DNA of 64,000 bases from Phlegmacium glaucopus (taxonomy: Eukaryota; Basidiomycota; Agaricomycetes; Agaricales; Cortinariaceae). The notes under the pieces are model-generated. The model was given only the letters and a program-made list of their open reading frames with translations. It made no database searches and was not told the origin of the DNA. A program made the position numbers and the translations under genes. Below, piece by piece: positions 41,342 through 51,736 of the stretch; positions within the stretch are counted from its first letter, which is position 1; each line of letters begins with the position of its first letter. Location: positions 69,515 through 133,514 of the forward strand of contig MU130625.1 of the NCBI GenBank assembly GCA_015039465.1. Reading direction: 5' to 3'.

Positions 41342-42221
41342 TGATGTACCTGCTGTGGGATCAGACCGCAAGTAGTAACATAGTTCGGAGGGGTTAATGT
41401 AGTTTTCCTTGTTAGAGTTAAAGAGAAGTCCGCGGTATTGAGATACGCAAGAAGAGTAGACCGCGAAGATAGCGAAGTTTGCGAATGACAACGCAGTATG
41501 TGAAGTAGCTTAAAGAATGAGACTTATTGACTTAGAACGTTGCTGCAAAGTTTATGGGATCAAAACTCTGGCCGTCTCCTGTTCACCTTGCCTCCTACTT
41601 GCTACAGGTACTTAATACAAGAGCAACAAGCTAGCCAGGTGTGGATATGCGAAACAGTAATGTAAAAATTGAGCTAATGCGAAGTCACATGGGCCCAGTA
41701 GTTTGGTAACAAAGAAATAGGAGATAGAATAATAATAGAAGTGATGAGTAAGGAGGTCAGTTGAATGACCTCCTGTTTCGAAGGAGATAATAAAATAATA
41801 ATATATATAGAAAGTTAAAAGAAAGTAAGTTGAAAACAACATGGACCATGATCAAACCAGTGAAAGGGATGTGTATGCGAGCCGTGAAAGACCGCAAGAT
41901 TAAAGAGAAGCTGTGCAAAGGTGTGGTTGCGAAGGAAAGAAATGGCTAAGTCCAGTATTGATAGAGAGAGTTGAAGATATGTCGAAGTATGAAGTGTGAA
42001 GAGGAATGAGGGTGCGTTGGATAGTCACGAAGGTCATAGAAGTGATGTGCGAAGGTTATGCGAGGATTATAGTATGTTGTGCGAGATGCGAAGGATGTGC
42101 GAGAATTACGAATGATGATGCGAACGAAACTGGTACCCACGAGGTATCCGCGTATACTGCAAAGTTGTTAAAACGCAAAAATAACCAGTTTACGAACCTA
42201 GAGGTTATATGGATCCTATCA
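41342..42221 (+). mobile_element. solo LTR, 882-bp family, copy 3, TSD GCGG
   Basis: TGATGTACCTGCTG to GGATCCTATCA, flanked by GCGG (41338-41341 and 42222-42225). Inserted between gag and protease of the gypsy element. Very similar to copies 1 and 2. Confidence 0.9.
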
Positions 42222-42225
42222 GCGG

Positions 42226-43558
42226 CCCCAGACACGTCACACATTGAAGAGATGGAAAAAAATATCAGTTCCAAAATGTGTGTATATAATGATACATTAA
42301 ATGCAGACATCATTGACCTGTATTCACTGGGACACAAAGAAGTCACACGTCAAATGTACAACGAAGGTATAGAAGTACCATTTGTACACCAGCTGTTGCT
42401 ACATGGACCGAAAGGAGAAATTGTTTGAGTCCTAGCATTGTTCGATGATGGTGCTCTGGTTGCCGCGATGTGCCTATCAATCTTTAAAAAGTATGACACT
42501 GACTTGGATCCATACTAGCTTCAAAAAAGAAACTACATATGGCCAACGGCATAATAATACCATCGCTGGCAACATGGAAAGGGAAGATGCAACTAGAAGG
42601 GGTGTGCATAGAAGGGGAGTTTGAAATCTTTGACAGCAATGGAAGCTGGGCATTCCTGCTGGGAAAACCACTACTATGGTCCTTCAGAGCCAAGCACAAC
42701 TACGTAACAGACACAGTAGAGGTCTCAGATAACACTACGAAGGCGTTGCTAATAAACAAAATCACAAAAGCGAGGGTCACAGAACCAACAGTGGGTATGA
42801 ACCTCACACTAGACATGAAGCAGCAAGTTTTAATCTTAGGGGGCTCTTCTGAAGCAAAATCCCCTCCGAGGGAAGTCTATGTTGATAAAGACAGCAATGT
42901 CCTACTGAACAACAATACTAACAAAGACATTGAACCAGCACCCGCACCTAAAACCATATACAAACTGCCCTGTCCACCAAATAATGAAAAACCCTCAAAA
43001 ATAGAACCCGATCACCAGGAGTCATGGCAGGAGACACTAACAGGGGGAGCAAAATACCCCCTTGAGGGGAGTACCAAACGAGCTCTGTAACTCAAATGTA
43101 GACCGCCTGACTGATGAAATGATATATCCAGTCTATGTCACAGAGAGTGAAAGCTCTAACTCCTCAGTGCTCACTCGGGAAACTCACCTGTTCAAACCAG
43201 AACGAATTGCATGCATCATACAAGAAGTCACAATAGGCCCAGACATCACAGACAAATACAAGGCTGAAATACATGAACTGTTGGCAGAATACGCAGACTG
43301 CTTTGCACTATCCATCAACAAGGTTAATGTGATCCCAGGTGCAGTACATAAGCTCAACATACCAGAAGGCAGTACATTTCGAACCAAAATTCCACCCTGA
43401 ACACATAACCCAGACCAACATGCATTCATGGAAAACAAGGTCAACGAAATGCTAGAAGCTGGAATAATACACCCTATCCACCCATGGGATGTACAATTTG
43501 TCGCCCAAACAGTACTCGCCCACAAAACACATGAGGGCCATGGCCTAACACTAGATGA
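42226..43558 (+). pseudogene. gypsy protease and start of reverse transcriptase
   Basis: Resumes the gypsy pol after the LTR: DTSHIEEMEKNISSKM, then a retropepsin-like core with VLALFDDGALVAAMC (DDG in place of the usual DTG/DSG) and, in frame from 42539, MANGIIIPSLATWKG with AFLLGKPLLW (the I-L-G motif of the protease). A Lys/Pro-rich linker follows, then DKYKAEIHELLAEYADCFAL, the segment that precedes the RT, and FMENKVNEMLEAGIIHPIHP. Stops after GPKGEIV, TDLDPY and FRTKIPP and a frame change near 43080 inactivate it. It ends at the element inserted at 43567. Confidence 0.85.
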
Positions 43559-43566
43559 ATTAAAGC

Positions 43567-45747
43567 AATACTTTACTCTCCCCCCTTATTCCATATGGAT
43601 TCCATATGGAATGGAAATATTCCATGGAATCCATATGGATTCCACCTAATTCCATGTGGAATATGTTTGGGCTCATCATGGAATCCATATGGAATGGATA
43701 TATTCCATGGAATCCATATGGAATCCACATGGACTATATTTCAACTCACAAACAATGAACTTAAGAACACAGAATCCATGTGGAATCCACATGGATTCCA
43801 CATGGAATGGGGTGTGTGGAATCCACATGGAATCCACATGGAATCTGACTAAGTGTTCTTAAATATTCCTAAAGTCATGTTGATGATTTCATTTTTACAC
43901 AAAACATTTGATGAGTTAGCTATATTACAAAAAGGGTTTCAACTACTTTAATCAATAGTTTCATATTCAGGGTCATTGACTTCCTTAAAAAGATTCTAAG
44001 AAAAATTCTATATGCTCAAATATCTTGAATACAAAAAAAAGTTCAATATTATTCATTTTATTAATACTAATAGCCTAGTAAAGTATCAAAACAAATACCC
44101 TAGTGAGAGGTTGTTGGTGTCATTTTTGTAGCCTATAAAAAGTACAAAGTAGAAAGTAAAAAAAAAATAGAAAGTAAAAAAATAAACCCCCAGTAGGGGT
44201 GCTGTCATTGCCATCGTCGTTATCCATTAAAATAAATAGAGACCCCGTAAGAGGTTGTTGTTGTTGTAGCAAGGAATGAGGGGCGGTGGGTGGGTGTTGT
44301 ACGTGTGTGTGTGTCATTGGACGCGTGTGGGTGTGGGTGTCGTTGTACGTGTCTGTATGCGTCTGGGTGTTGGATGGGTGTGGGTGTGGGTGTCGTCGTA
44401 CGCGTCCGTACGCGTCTGGGTGTTGTCGTATGCGTCTGTGTTGTCAGGGTGACATTGTACGCGTGTGGGTGTAACTGGACGTGTCGGGGCGTCATTGGAC
44501 GCGTGTAGGTGTTGTGGGGGTGTCGTTGTATGGGTCCGGGTGTAACTGGACAGGTCTGGGCGTCATTGGATGCGTGTGGGTGTCATTGGGGTGTCATTGT
44601 ACGTGTCTGGGCATCATTGGACGCGTGTGGGTGTTGTCTTATGTGTCGTTTGTTATCGTTGTTGTACGTCGTACAAGCCTAATATGATGTATTAGCAGCG
44701 GATTAGAATAGAATATAAATAAAAAATCCCCCCCCCAGTGAAGGGGGGGTGGTTACCGTTGTTATGTGGCAGTCGTCGGCCTCGTCGTTGTGCTGTGGTC
44801 GTCGTCGTCCTGTTGTAGGTGTTGTATGTCGTCATGGGTGTCGTACATTGTCGTTGTACGCGTTGTATGTCGTTGTAGGTGTCGTACGTCGTCGTTGTAC
44901 GTGTTGTTTGTCGTAGTTGTTTGTTGTCGTTGTCATACATCGTACATGAACTATTATAAAGTGTTAGTAATGCAGTAAGATAAAATGAAATAAAAAAATA
45001 CCCCCCCTGGTGAGGGGGGGTTACCGTTGTTATGTGGCACATTGTCGTCATCATCGTGCTGCCCTCGTCGTCGTTATGCTGCCATCGTTGTTCGTTGTTG
45101 TTATTTGTGCTGTTGTTGCGTATTGGGTATTAGCATATAATAAATGTCGATATAATCAACTTACCTTTTTATGACCACAGACGACGCTGTGCATCGTCTG
45201 TGGTCGTCGTTGCTGGCTGTATGACGGTGTGAGAAACAGTTAAGAGAACATCAACACAACTTGGGGCGTCACATGTGATCACGTGATCACGCCCCTCGCA
45301 CTGAACAAAATACAGAATTTGGACAGCAGCAAGGCATTGCAATCCTTACATATTGTTATATTTGGTTCCTGGTTCAATTCCTACACCCTACAGATTATAT
45401 AATTATTTTATTATTATTAGTATGATCAGATCTGGTGAATCACAGCAAAGACCTTGAAATAGTGGAATCCATATGGAATATATATGGAATATTCCACCTG
45501 GAATCCATGTGGAATCCATGTGGACATTCCATCATTCCATATGGAATTTGGCTGTTCCCTTGTCATTCCACATGGAATCCATACAGATTCCATATGGAAT
45601 GAAGAGCCTAAAATGGGTGGGATCTGAGCCAAAACATATTCCATATGGAATGATGGAATCCATGTGGAATCCATGTGGAATTGGGTGGATTCCAGGTGGA
45701 TTCCAGGTGGATTCCATGTGGAATAAGGGGGGAGAGTAAAGACCTCA
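43567..45747 (+). mobile_element. 2181-bp composite TIR element, CCATATGG family, TSD ATTAAAGC
   Basis: Left end AATACTTTACTCTCCCCCC, right end GGGGGGAGAGTAAAGACCTCA, perfect 8-bp TSD ATTAAAGC at 43559-43566 and 45748-45755. Order: CCATATGG array (43585-43850); AT-rich spacer; 20-bp minisatellite (44290-44640) bracketed by C-tract/G-tract inverted repeats; a second GTCGT-rich block; the GTGATCACGTGATCAC block (45275-45290); a beta-like terminus GGTGAATCACAGCAAAGACC at 45434-45453; and a second CCATATGG array (45470-45730). The internal beta terminus suggests that part of a GATC-family element is embedded. Non-coding. Confidence 0.88.
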
Positions 45748-47277
45748 ATTAAAGCATAAAGTAAATGATGAATGCATAAAACATGGATTACCAAATGAAT
45801 TCAAGATGCCACCACAACCACAATCTACAACCAGTATGAAGAACCAAACACAGGAAAAACAACCAAAAAAATGGCGCCTCTGCCAAGATTTCAATGGTAT
45901 CAACAAAGTCACAGAAATAGCACCAGTACCACAAGGCGACATGCACACAAAACAACTCTGACTTTCAGGCCATTGGTACCTCCATGTGTTCGACTTTGCA
46001 GCAGGCTTCTATGGCATAGCAGTGCACCCTGACTCACAACCCTACATCACATTCTATGTTGAAGGACAAGGCTACTTTGCATACCAGCGAATGCCCTTTG
46101 GTGTAACAGGAGGCCCCTCAGAATTTGGTCACATCACAGCAGAACGCTTCCATGACCTTATCGCCCAGTCAACGCTAGAACTCTTCATAGATGATGGTGG
46201 AATGGCATCAAACTCCTTTAATGAAGGCATGGAAAAGCTAAAAACCCTATTAGACCAAGTACGCCATGAGAAAATGTCTCTCTCACCCAGCAAACTATGC
46301 CTGTTTATGACAGAAGCCGTATTCGCAGGAGCACAGGTTGGACCAAATGGGGTACAACCAGACACCGCCAAACTCACAGCAGTAGTCAACTGGCCCATAC
46401 CAGATGACACATCGCACCTAGAAGGATTCCTGGGGTTAACAAGCTACTTCCAAGACCTTATCAAAGGATATGCTTTACTTGAAAAACCGCTAAGAGACTT
46501 GCTACGTCAGGTCAACATCCCAGCTGGTGCAAAAAAAGGAACATACCAAAAAATCATGAAAGCATATAAATTGAAAGACCTGTGGACTGCGGAACATACA
46601 AAAACATTCATAGCTATGAAAGCCCGCCTAGTTGCCGAACCAGTCCTGTCAGCTCCCCAATATGATGGAACACCATTCATACTGACAACAGATGGCTGCA
46701 AAGATGCCTTCGCAGGTGTTCTCTCCCAATGAATCAAAACAACACTACCCGGGGGTAAAACTGTAACACGACTACACCCAATAGCATTTGCATCAAAAAG
46801 AACATGACATCAGAAGAACAGTATAAACTGTTCCTCCTGGAATTCACAGTGCTAAAGTTTGCATTTGACAAATTTGCAGATATTGTATACAGCCACCCAG
46901 TAGAAGTCGAAACAGATTGCCAAGCACTGCAAGACATCCTAATGAATGATAAATTATCAGCAACCCATGCAAGATGGCGGGACAGCGTACTAGCTCACAA
47001 CATCATAGATGTCAGACACATCCCAGGCATAACAAACATCGCAGATGGAATAAGCAGGCAGTATGAAGGCACAGAGGAAACAGGTGAAGACGGAAGTGAA
47101 TGGACCATAAGCCCAGACTGGGAGAAACAGGCAGGCCTTGCATATGACATCCATCAAGTAACCATCGCTGAAGAAACACAAGAACTCCACAGGCGGTTCA
47201 AGGAAGAACCCCTTTTCCTCAATGTAATTGATGCATTAGAAGGCATCAAATCAAACAAAGGCCTCTGTGAATGCTGA
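45748..47277 (+). pseudogene. gypsy reverse transcriptase and RNase H
   Basis: From 45756: KHGLPNEFKMP, KKWRLCQDFNGINKVTEIAP, then FDFAAGFYGIAVHPDSQPYI, FAYQRMPFGVTGGPSEFGH and the catalytic LFIDDGG (about 46181-46198), followed by FAGAQVGPNGVQPDTAK and FLGLTSYFQDLIKG (thumb/connection). RNase H: ILTTDGCKDAFAGVLSQ, then EEQYKLFLLEFTVLKFAFDKF and VETDCQALQDIL, DVRHIPGITNIADGISRQ. Stops occur at about 45959 (after HTKQL), 46731 (after GVLSQ) and 46805. Otherwise it is nearly intact, with a single block of 248 codons (45986-46732). Confidence 0.9.
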
Positions 47278-47840
47278 CGAGCAGAACACAGAGCTTTACA
47301 CTACATGATCAAAAACAGAAAGCTATGGTTCATAGGTGGAGGAACACAGGCAAGAGCAAAAACACGACAGGAATGTGTTATGCAGGCAGAAGCAGTCGAA
47401 CTGGCGAAAGAGGAACATGAAAAAGGTGGACATTGGCACCGAGACAGCATCAAGATTGCATTGTTGGATAGAATCTACAGCCCAAAACTAGATCAGTCAA
47501 TCGTAAAGCAATATTTGACTGTGCAAAATGCAAGAACTTCGGAGGAACAAACTTACATGCACTACTACAACCCATCACACGACGACACCCCTTTGAATTG
47601 CTTGTAGGAGACTATCTTTCGATGCCAATAGGAAAAGGTGGGTACCACACCATCGGACTATATCTGGACACGTTCTCGCAGCACATATGGGGCCACATGT
47701 TCAAAACAGCAGGTAGTGCTAAAACAACAATTAAATCCATCGAAGAAATCTGCCATACATTTGCACCACCGGAAACCTTCATGACAGACAGAGGAAAGCA
47801 CTTCAAAAACAATGAAGTAAATGAGCACTGTGCAAAATGG
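47278..47840 (+). pseudogene. gypsy integrase, N-terminal and core part
   Basis: Zinc-binding domain HEKGGHWHRDSIKIALLDRI, then (after a frame change near 47505) FDCAKCKNFGG, giving the HH-CC set. Core: ELLVGDYLSMP with the first aspartate, ETFMTDRGKHF with the second. It ends at KW at 47840, where the large TIR element begins. The missing part with the glutamate (NGLVEGTNK) is on the minus strand at about 53130-53199. Confidence 0.88.
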
Positions 47841-48714
47841 CAGTACTTTTCTGTCCCCACCAGATCTGATCAGAACTGCAATACTCATAAGTTAATTCCC
47901 ACTAGCTCATCTTTTTCTAACTTTTCTAACATATTAATCTAAATTTAAATGGATGATTGCTGGGGATTAGTTACTAATACATTACATTAGAATCATAGAA
48001 TGTATTCAATTGATATAAGAAAAATGAAATAAAGGCAGTAGATGGTCAAAATAGGTGGGTAAGTGTAGAAATGGGTGAGTAGAGTGTAGAAATAGGTGTG
48101 AATGGGTGGGTGGGTGGTAGAAATAGTGTGAAATGGGTGTATGGATGGTTGAAATGGGTGTATTGGTGCTCGAAACGGGTCCTTGGTAGTTGAAACAGGT
48201 GTACTCGTCGTCATACACATATATTCCTCATTGTACGTGGGTGTTCGTCGTCATGGGTGTGTAGTCGTCGTTGTAGGGGGGTATTGGTCATCGCCGGCAT
48301 GTACTCGCCGTCGTAGGGGGGTATTCATCGTCGTGGGCGTCTATTCATCATCGTGGGCATCTATTCATCGTCGTGGGCGTGTACTCGTCATCGTAGGTGG
48401 TATTCGTCGTCATGGACGTGTACTCGTCGTCGTGGGCATCTATTCATCATCGTGGGCGTGTGCTCATCGTTGTAGGGGGGTATTTGTCGTTGTGGGCGTC
48501 TATTTGTCGTCGTAGGGGGTATTTGTCGTTGTGGGCGTGTACTCGTTGTCGTAGGGGTGTATTCGTCGTTGTGGGCGTCTATTCGTCGTCGTTGGTGTGT
48601 ACTCGCCGTTGTAGGTGGGTATTAGTCGTTGTACACGTGTACTCATCGACGTACACATGTATTCGTCGTGGTACACGTATATTCGTCGTCATACGTGTGT
48701 ACGTTGATATGATT

Positions 48715-48963
48715 TAAATCTGCATAAGCATGGTTTTTGCAATTTTTATCTATTATTTCAGCATAAATATTAATTAATGCACCAATAACTGGTTAATACA
48801 ACTGATAATAGACAAGGGAATCAGAGTTGTTTACCCTACAACTGCTGATTAGACCTATTACTGTGTGACTTAAATGCATATAGTTAATAAGTGTGGTCAA
48901 TAGACTATCATTTGTTACACTACAAATTGCATGTCTGGATTAAAACCAATAAATCCATGAATA
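48715..48963 (+). mobile_element. left part of the TG/CA insertion, cut by the gap
   Basis: TGATATGATTTAAATC onward is the complement of 54962-55210. It follows ACGT in the minisatellite, as in arm 2. The rest is lost in the run of N. Confidence 0.75.
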
Positions 48964-49063
48964 NNNNNNNNNNNNNNNNNNNNNNNNNNNNNNNNNNNNN
49001 NNNNNNNNNNNNNNNNNNNNNNNNNNNNNNNNNNNNNNNNNNNNNNNNNNNNNNNNNNNNNNN
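48964..49063. other. assembly gap (100 N)
   Basis: Run of exactly 100 undetermined bases, the usual placeholder for a gap of unknown size. Comparison with arm 2 (53208-56075) predicts that about 1 kb of the 1259-bp insertion is missing; the part of the minisatellite that follows the gap repeats sequence seen before it. Confidence 0.95.
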
Positions 49064-50161
49064 GTCGTGGGCGTCTATTCATCGTCGTGGGCGTGTACTC
49101 GTCATCGTAGGTGGTATTCGTCGTCATGGACATGTACTCGTCGTCGTGGGCATCTATTTGTCATCGTGGGCGTGTGCTCATCGTTGTAGGGGGGTATTTG
49201 TCGTTATGGGCGTCTATTTGTCATCGTAGGGGGTATTCGTCGTTGTGGGCGTGTACTCGTCGTCGTAGGGGTGTATTCGTCGTTGTGGGCGTCTATTCAT
49301 CGTCGTTGGTGTGTACTCGCTGTTGTAGGTGGGTATTAGTCGTTGTACACGTGTACTCATCGACGTACACATGTATTCGTCGTGGTACACGTATATTCGT
49401 CGTTGTATGTGTGTACGTGTTGTTGTACATGTGTTGCGTTGCTGTACACGGCGTGTGGTCATTGTACGGGTGTATGGGTCGTTGTACATGTTGTACGACG
49501 TCGCCATTGACATTGTACATGACCTATTATAGTATGTTAGCAGTGAAGTGGAATAGAATGAAATAAAAAAAAAATCCCCCCCTCCTGAGGGGGGGTTACC
49601 GTTGTCAGTCGTGATTCTTGTTGTTACGGTGGCTGTCGAAATGGGTGTTCTGGAAACGAGTGTGGTGGTGGTGGTGGTGTGAGAAACAGGGGGACGACAT
49701 CAACAAACAGTAACGGGCACATCACATGTGGTCACGTGATCACACCCCTCGCACTGAACAAAATACATGATCTTGATGGCGATAAGTCATTGCTATCCTA
49801 CCTGTATATATTGGTGAATTAATATATTGCTAGTTTAATTTCTATAATTATATTATTTTTCTAGTAAAGTCAGGTGATTCATTTCCTAAGCTTGCAACTC
49901 AATTCTGCTCAGAATCTGCTCAGAAATAGTCAGATTCTGCTCGGAAATTGGTTGGATTCTGATCGGAAATTGGTCAGACTTGGATCTGATCAGATCTGAT
50001 CAGAACTGGTCTTTCTGAGCAGATCTGGTCAGAATCTGGTCAGAAAAATTGGCTCTATTACTGCCATTTAGGCTGGAAAATATTCTGACTGGATCTGATC
50101 AGATCTGACCAATTCTGATCAGATCTGATCAGATCTGGTGGATCACAGCAAATCCTTACTG

Positions 50162-50380
50162 CGGACGACGTTATGGAAGACGCACAAGTTGTGGAGAAGC
50201 CAGTGACTGATCCAACAACAAGTGTTACCTCAAACTAGGGTGGCATGGCAGGCGCTTGTACACGACCGAACTGACCATGGGATACAATTGACGGCAGCTC
50301 TTGGCCATATGTTGCTGCTCCAACTTCCTCGCGTGTATATCATAATGGGTCGTTATCGGCACAGGTACTCTTTGTGCCTC
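50162..50380 (+). other. 219-bp segment of unknown origin between TIR element and copia
   Basis: Lies between the beta-like end of the TIR element and the copia target TATTTGTG (50381-50388). It reads as partly open on the plus strand (LTADDVMEDAQVVEKPVTDP, SSWPYVAAPTSSRVYHNG) with two stops, and ends in GGCACAGGTACTCTTTGTGCC, a small hairpin. It is not part of the copia protein, which is continuous without it. Confidence 0.5.
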
Positions 50381-50388
50381 TATTTGTG

Positions 50389-51173
50389 AGTACCAACAAG
50401 ATAGCGACAGATGTATTTTGCTTTGTTCAAATGTTCCTCTGAGGGATTTGAAGCGAACTGTGCTAGTTGAGTGACCACATGACAGATGTCAGGATGAGTG
50501 CCCAACATTATGTACAACAGAGAGCCAATAATTGACTGATAAAGCAAAGTCCGCTTAGAGTCAGGCTTTTCCGTGTTCTCTGATGATTGCCAGCCTGTAG
50601 GTAGTGGAGTAGGTGCTGACTTAGCATTCTCTAGTCCAAAGCGCTTCAATACCATGTCAAGGTAATCAACCTGATCAAGGTAGATATCAGCACCTTTCCT
50701 ACGAATTCTCATACAGAGAAATTCTCTGGCATCTCCCAAGTCGCGACATTCCCATGTCTTTATGAATTGCTTTTTCTTGGATTTGATGAAAGTCGCATTC
50801 TTTCCAAAGAATAAAGCATCATCAACGTAGACAATGACAATGACAACTTCCTTTCCATCGTTAAAGATGAAAATTCCGGCATCAGCAAATAACTGCTTGT
50901 AGCCCATCTTTTTCATTGAAGATTCAAGCTGCCTCCACCAAGAGAGTGAAGCTTGCTTCAATCCGTAAAGGGCACGGCAAAGATGCCAAACCTTAGTTTC
51001 TTAGCCTTTCGCCTTGAAACCTTCAGGTTGTGCCATGTAAATCTCTTCGTCTAATTTGCCATAAAGAAAGGCAGTCTTGATGTCGAGGGCAGATATATGC
51101 CGGTTGTTCAACGCTGCTAATGAAAGCATGAGATGCACTGTCTCAAAGCATACGACTGGTGAGAAAATCTCAT
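50389..51173 (-). pseudogene. copia reverse transcriptase, main part (inverted segment)
   Basis: On the minus strand from 51173: NEIFSPVVCFETVHLMLSLA, DIKTAFLYGKLDEEIYMAQP (first catalytic aspartate), WHLCRALYGLKQASLSWWRQ, VIVYVDDALFFGKN (the YVDD catalytic pair), FLCMRIRRKGADIYLDQVDY, then GSLLYIMLGTHPDICHVVTQ and YICRYLVGTH. One in-frame TAA (after GFKAKG, CAA expected) breaks it. The protein continues as KYALVYKGKAGNG at 56076 on the plus strand, so this piece has been inverted relative to the two ends of the copia element. Confidence 0.9.
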
Positions 51174-51178
51174 TAAAG

Positions 51179-51559
51179 TGTTACGAACTTTTACATACGA
51201 TGTACGCACCTTTTTCATTTCTTTTACTTTATCACACATGCATCCAACATGCTCTTTTCATTGTTTCATATCCATGCTTTTACCTTACTGTTTTCATACA
51301 CACATTCCACATGTGTTTCAACACATGTCTACCTCATGCACTTCATTTACCTTTTTTGTATATAAACGTCTATACTCTGTACTAGATTCTGTACCTAGTC
51401 TTTAATAGACGAACCTTCTACTCCACATCTCTCTCAAAGTCGACCACTGCTCTAGGCCTTAACAAGTCTACGAAGCGCAAGACCTCAGATTGATACACGA
51501 ACCCGACATTGTGACGACTGTTAACGATCAGTGTACCTGAATCGTTCGAAGTCGTAACA
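51179..51559 (+). mobile_element. solo LTR, 381 bp, TSD TAAAG
   Basis: TGTTACGAACTTTTAC to GAAGTCGTAACA with inverted ends TGTTACGA/TCGTAACA, flanked by TAAAG at 51174-51178 and 51560-51564. TTGTATATAAACG (about 51354) is its TATA box, so it lies in plus orientation. Inserted in the copia RT between GIDF and NEIFSP. Confidence 0.9.
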
Positions 51560-51564
51560 TAAAG

Positions 51565-51602
51565 TCTATGCCTTCTACTTGGCTGAAGCCTTTGGCTACC
51601 AG
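51565..51602 (-). pseudogene. copia RT fragment VAKGFSQVEGIDF
   Basis: A 38-bp piece on the minus strand, between the gypsy 3' LTR and the 381-bp solo LTR, encodes the motif that is missing between KKAQL(V) at 39451 and NEIFSP at 51173. It proves the nesting order. Confidence 0.9.
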
Positions 51603-51736
51603 TGGAGGAGGGCACGGTTGCTTTAGCGATGGAAGAGCTGTCTTGTTTGTAGCTACTGGGCGCTCTGTACTGCCCTTGCTTATCTAATCTATGTATCACG
51701 TGTACATTATCCAATGGTGCCTATCTCCCTAATCCA
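51603..51736 (-). mobile_element. gypsy 3' LTR, 134 bp, inverted
   Basis: Complement starts TGGATTAGGGAGATAGG directly after the polypurine tract AGGAGGGGGGCAGA and ends CCCTCCTCCA, followed by the target CTGG. It pairs with the LTR at 39452-39585. Confidence 0.88.

Larger units (their letters stand above)
47841..50161 (+). mobile_element. large TIR element, GATC family, inversion arm 1
   Basis: Left end CAGTACTTTTCTGTCCCC (alpha), with target CAAAATGG just before it (47833-47840). Contents: GGGTGGGTAGAGTG-type repeats, 20-bp minisatellite (48190-48700), part of a 1259-bp insertion (48715-48963), a 100-bp gap, minisatellite again (49064-49420), C/G-tract bracket, GTGGTCACGTGATCAC block, terminal GATCAGATCT array and a beta-like end (GGTGGATCACAGCAAA, about 50137-50152). 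The right flank does not carry CAAAATGG; that target is found inverted at 53200-53207. It is therefore a recombinant of two elements. Confidence 0.85.
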
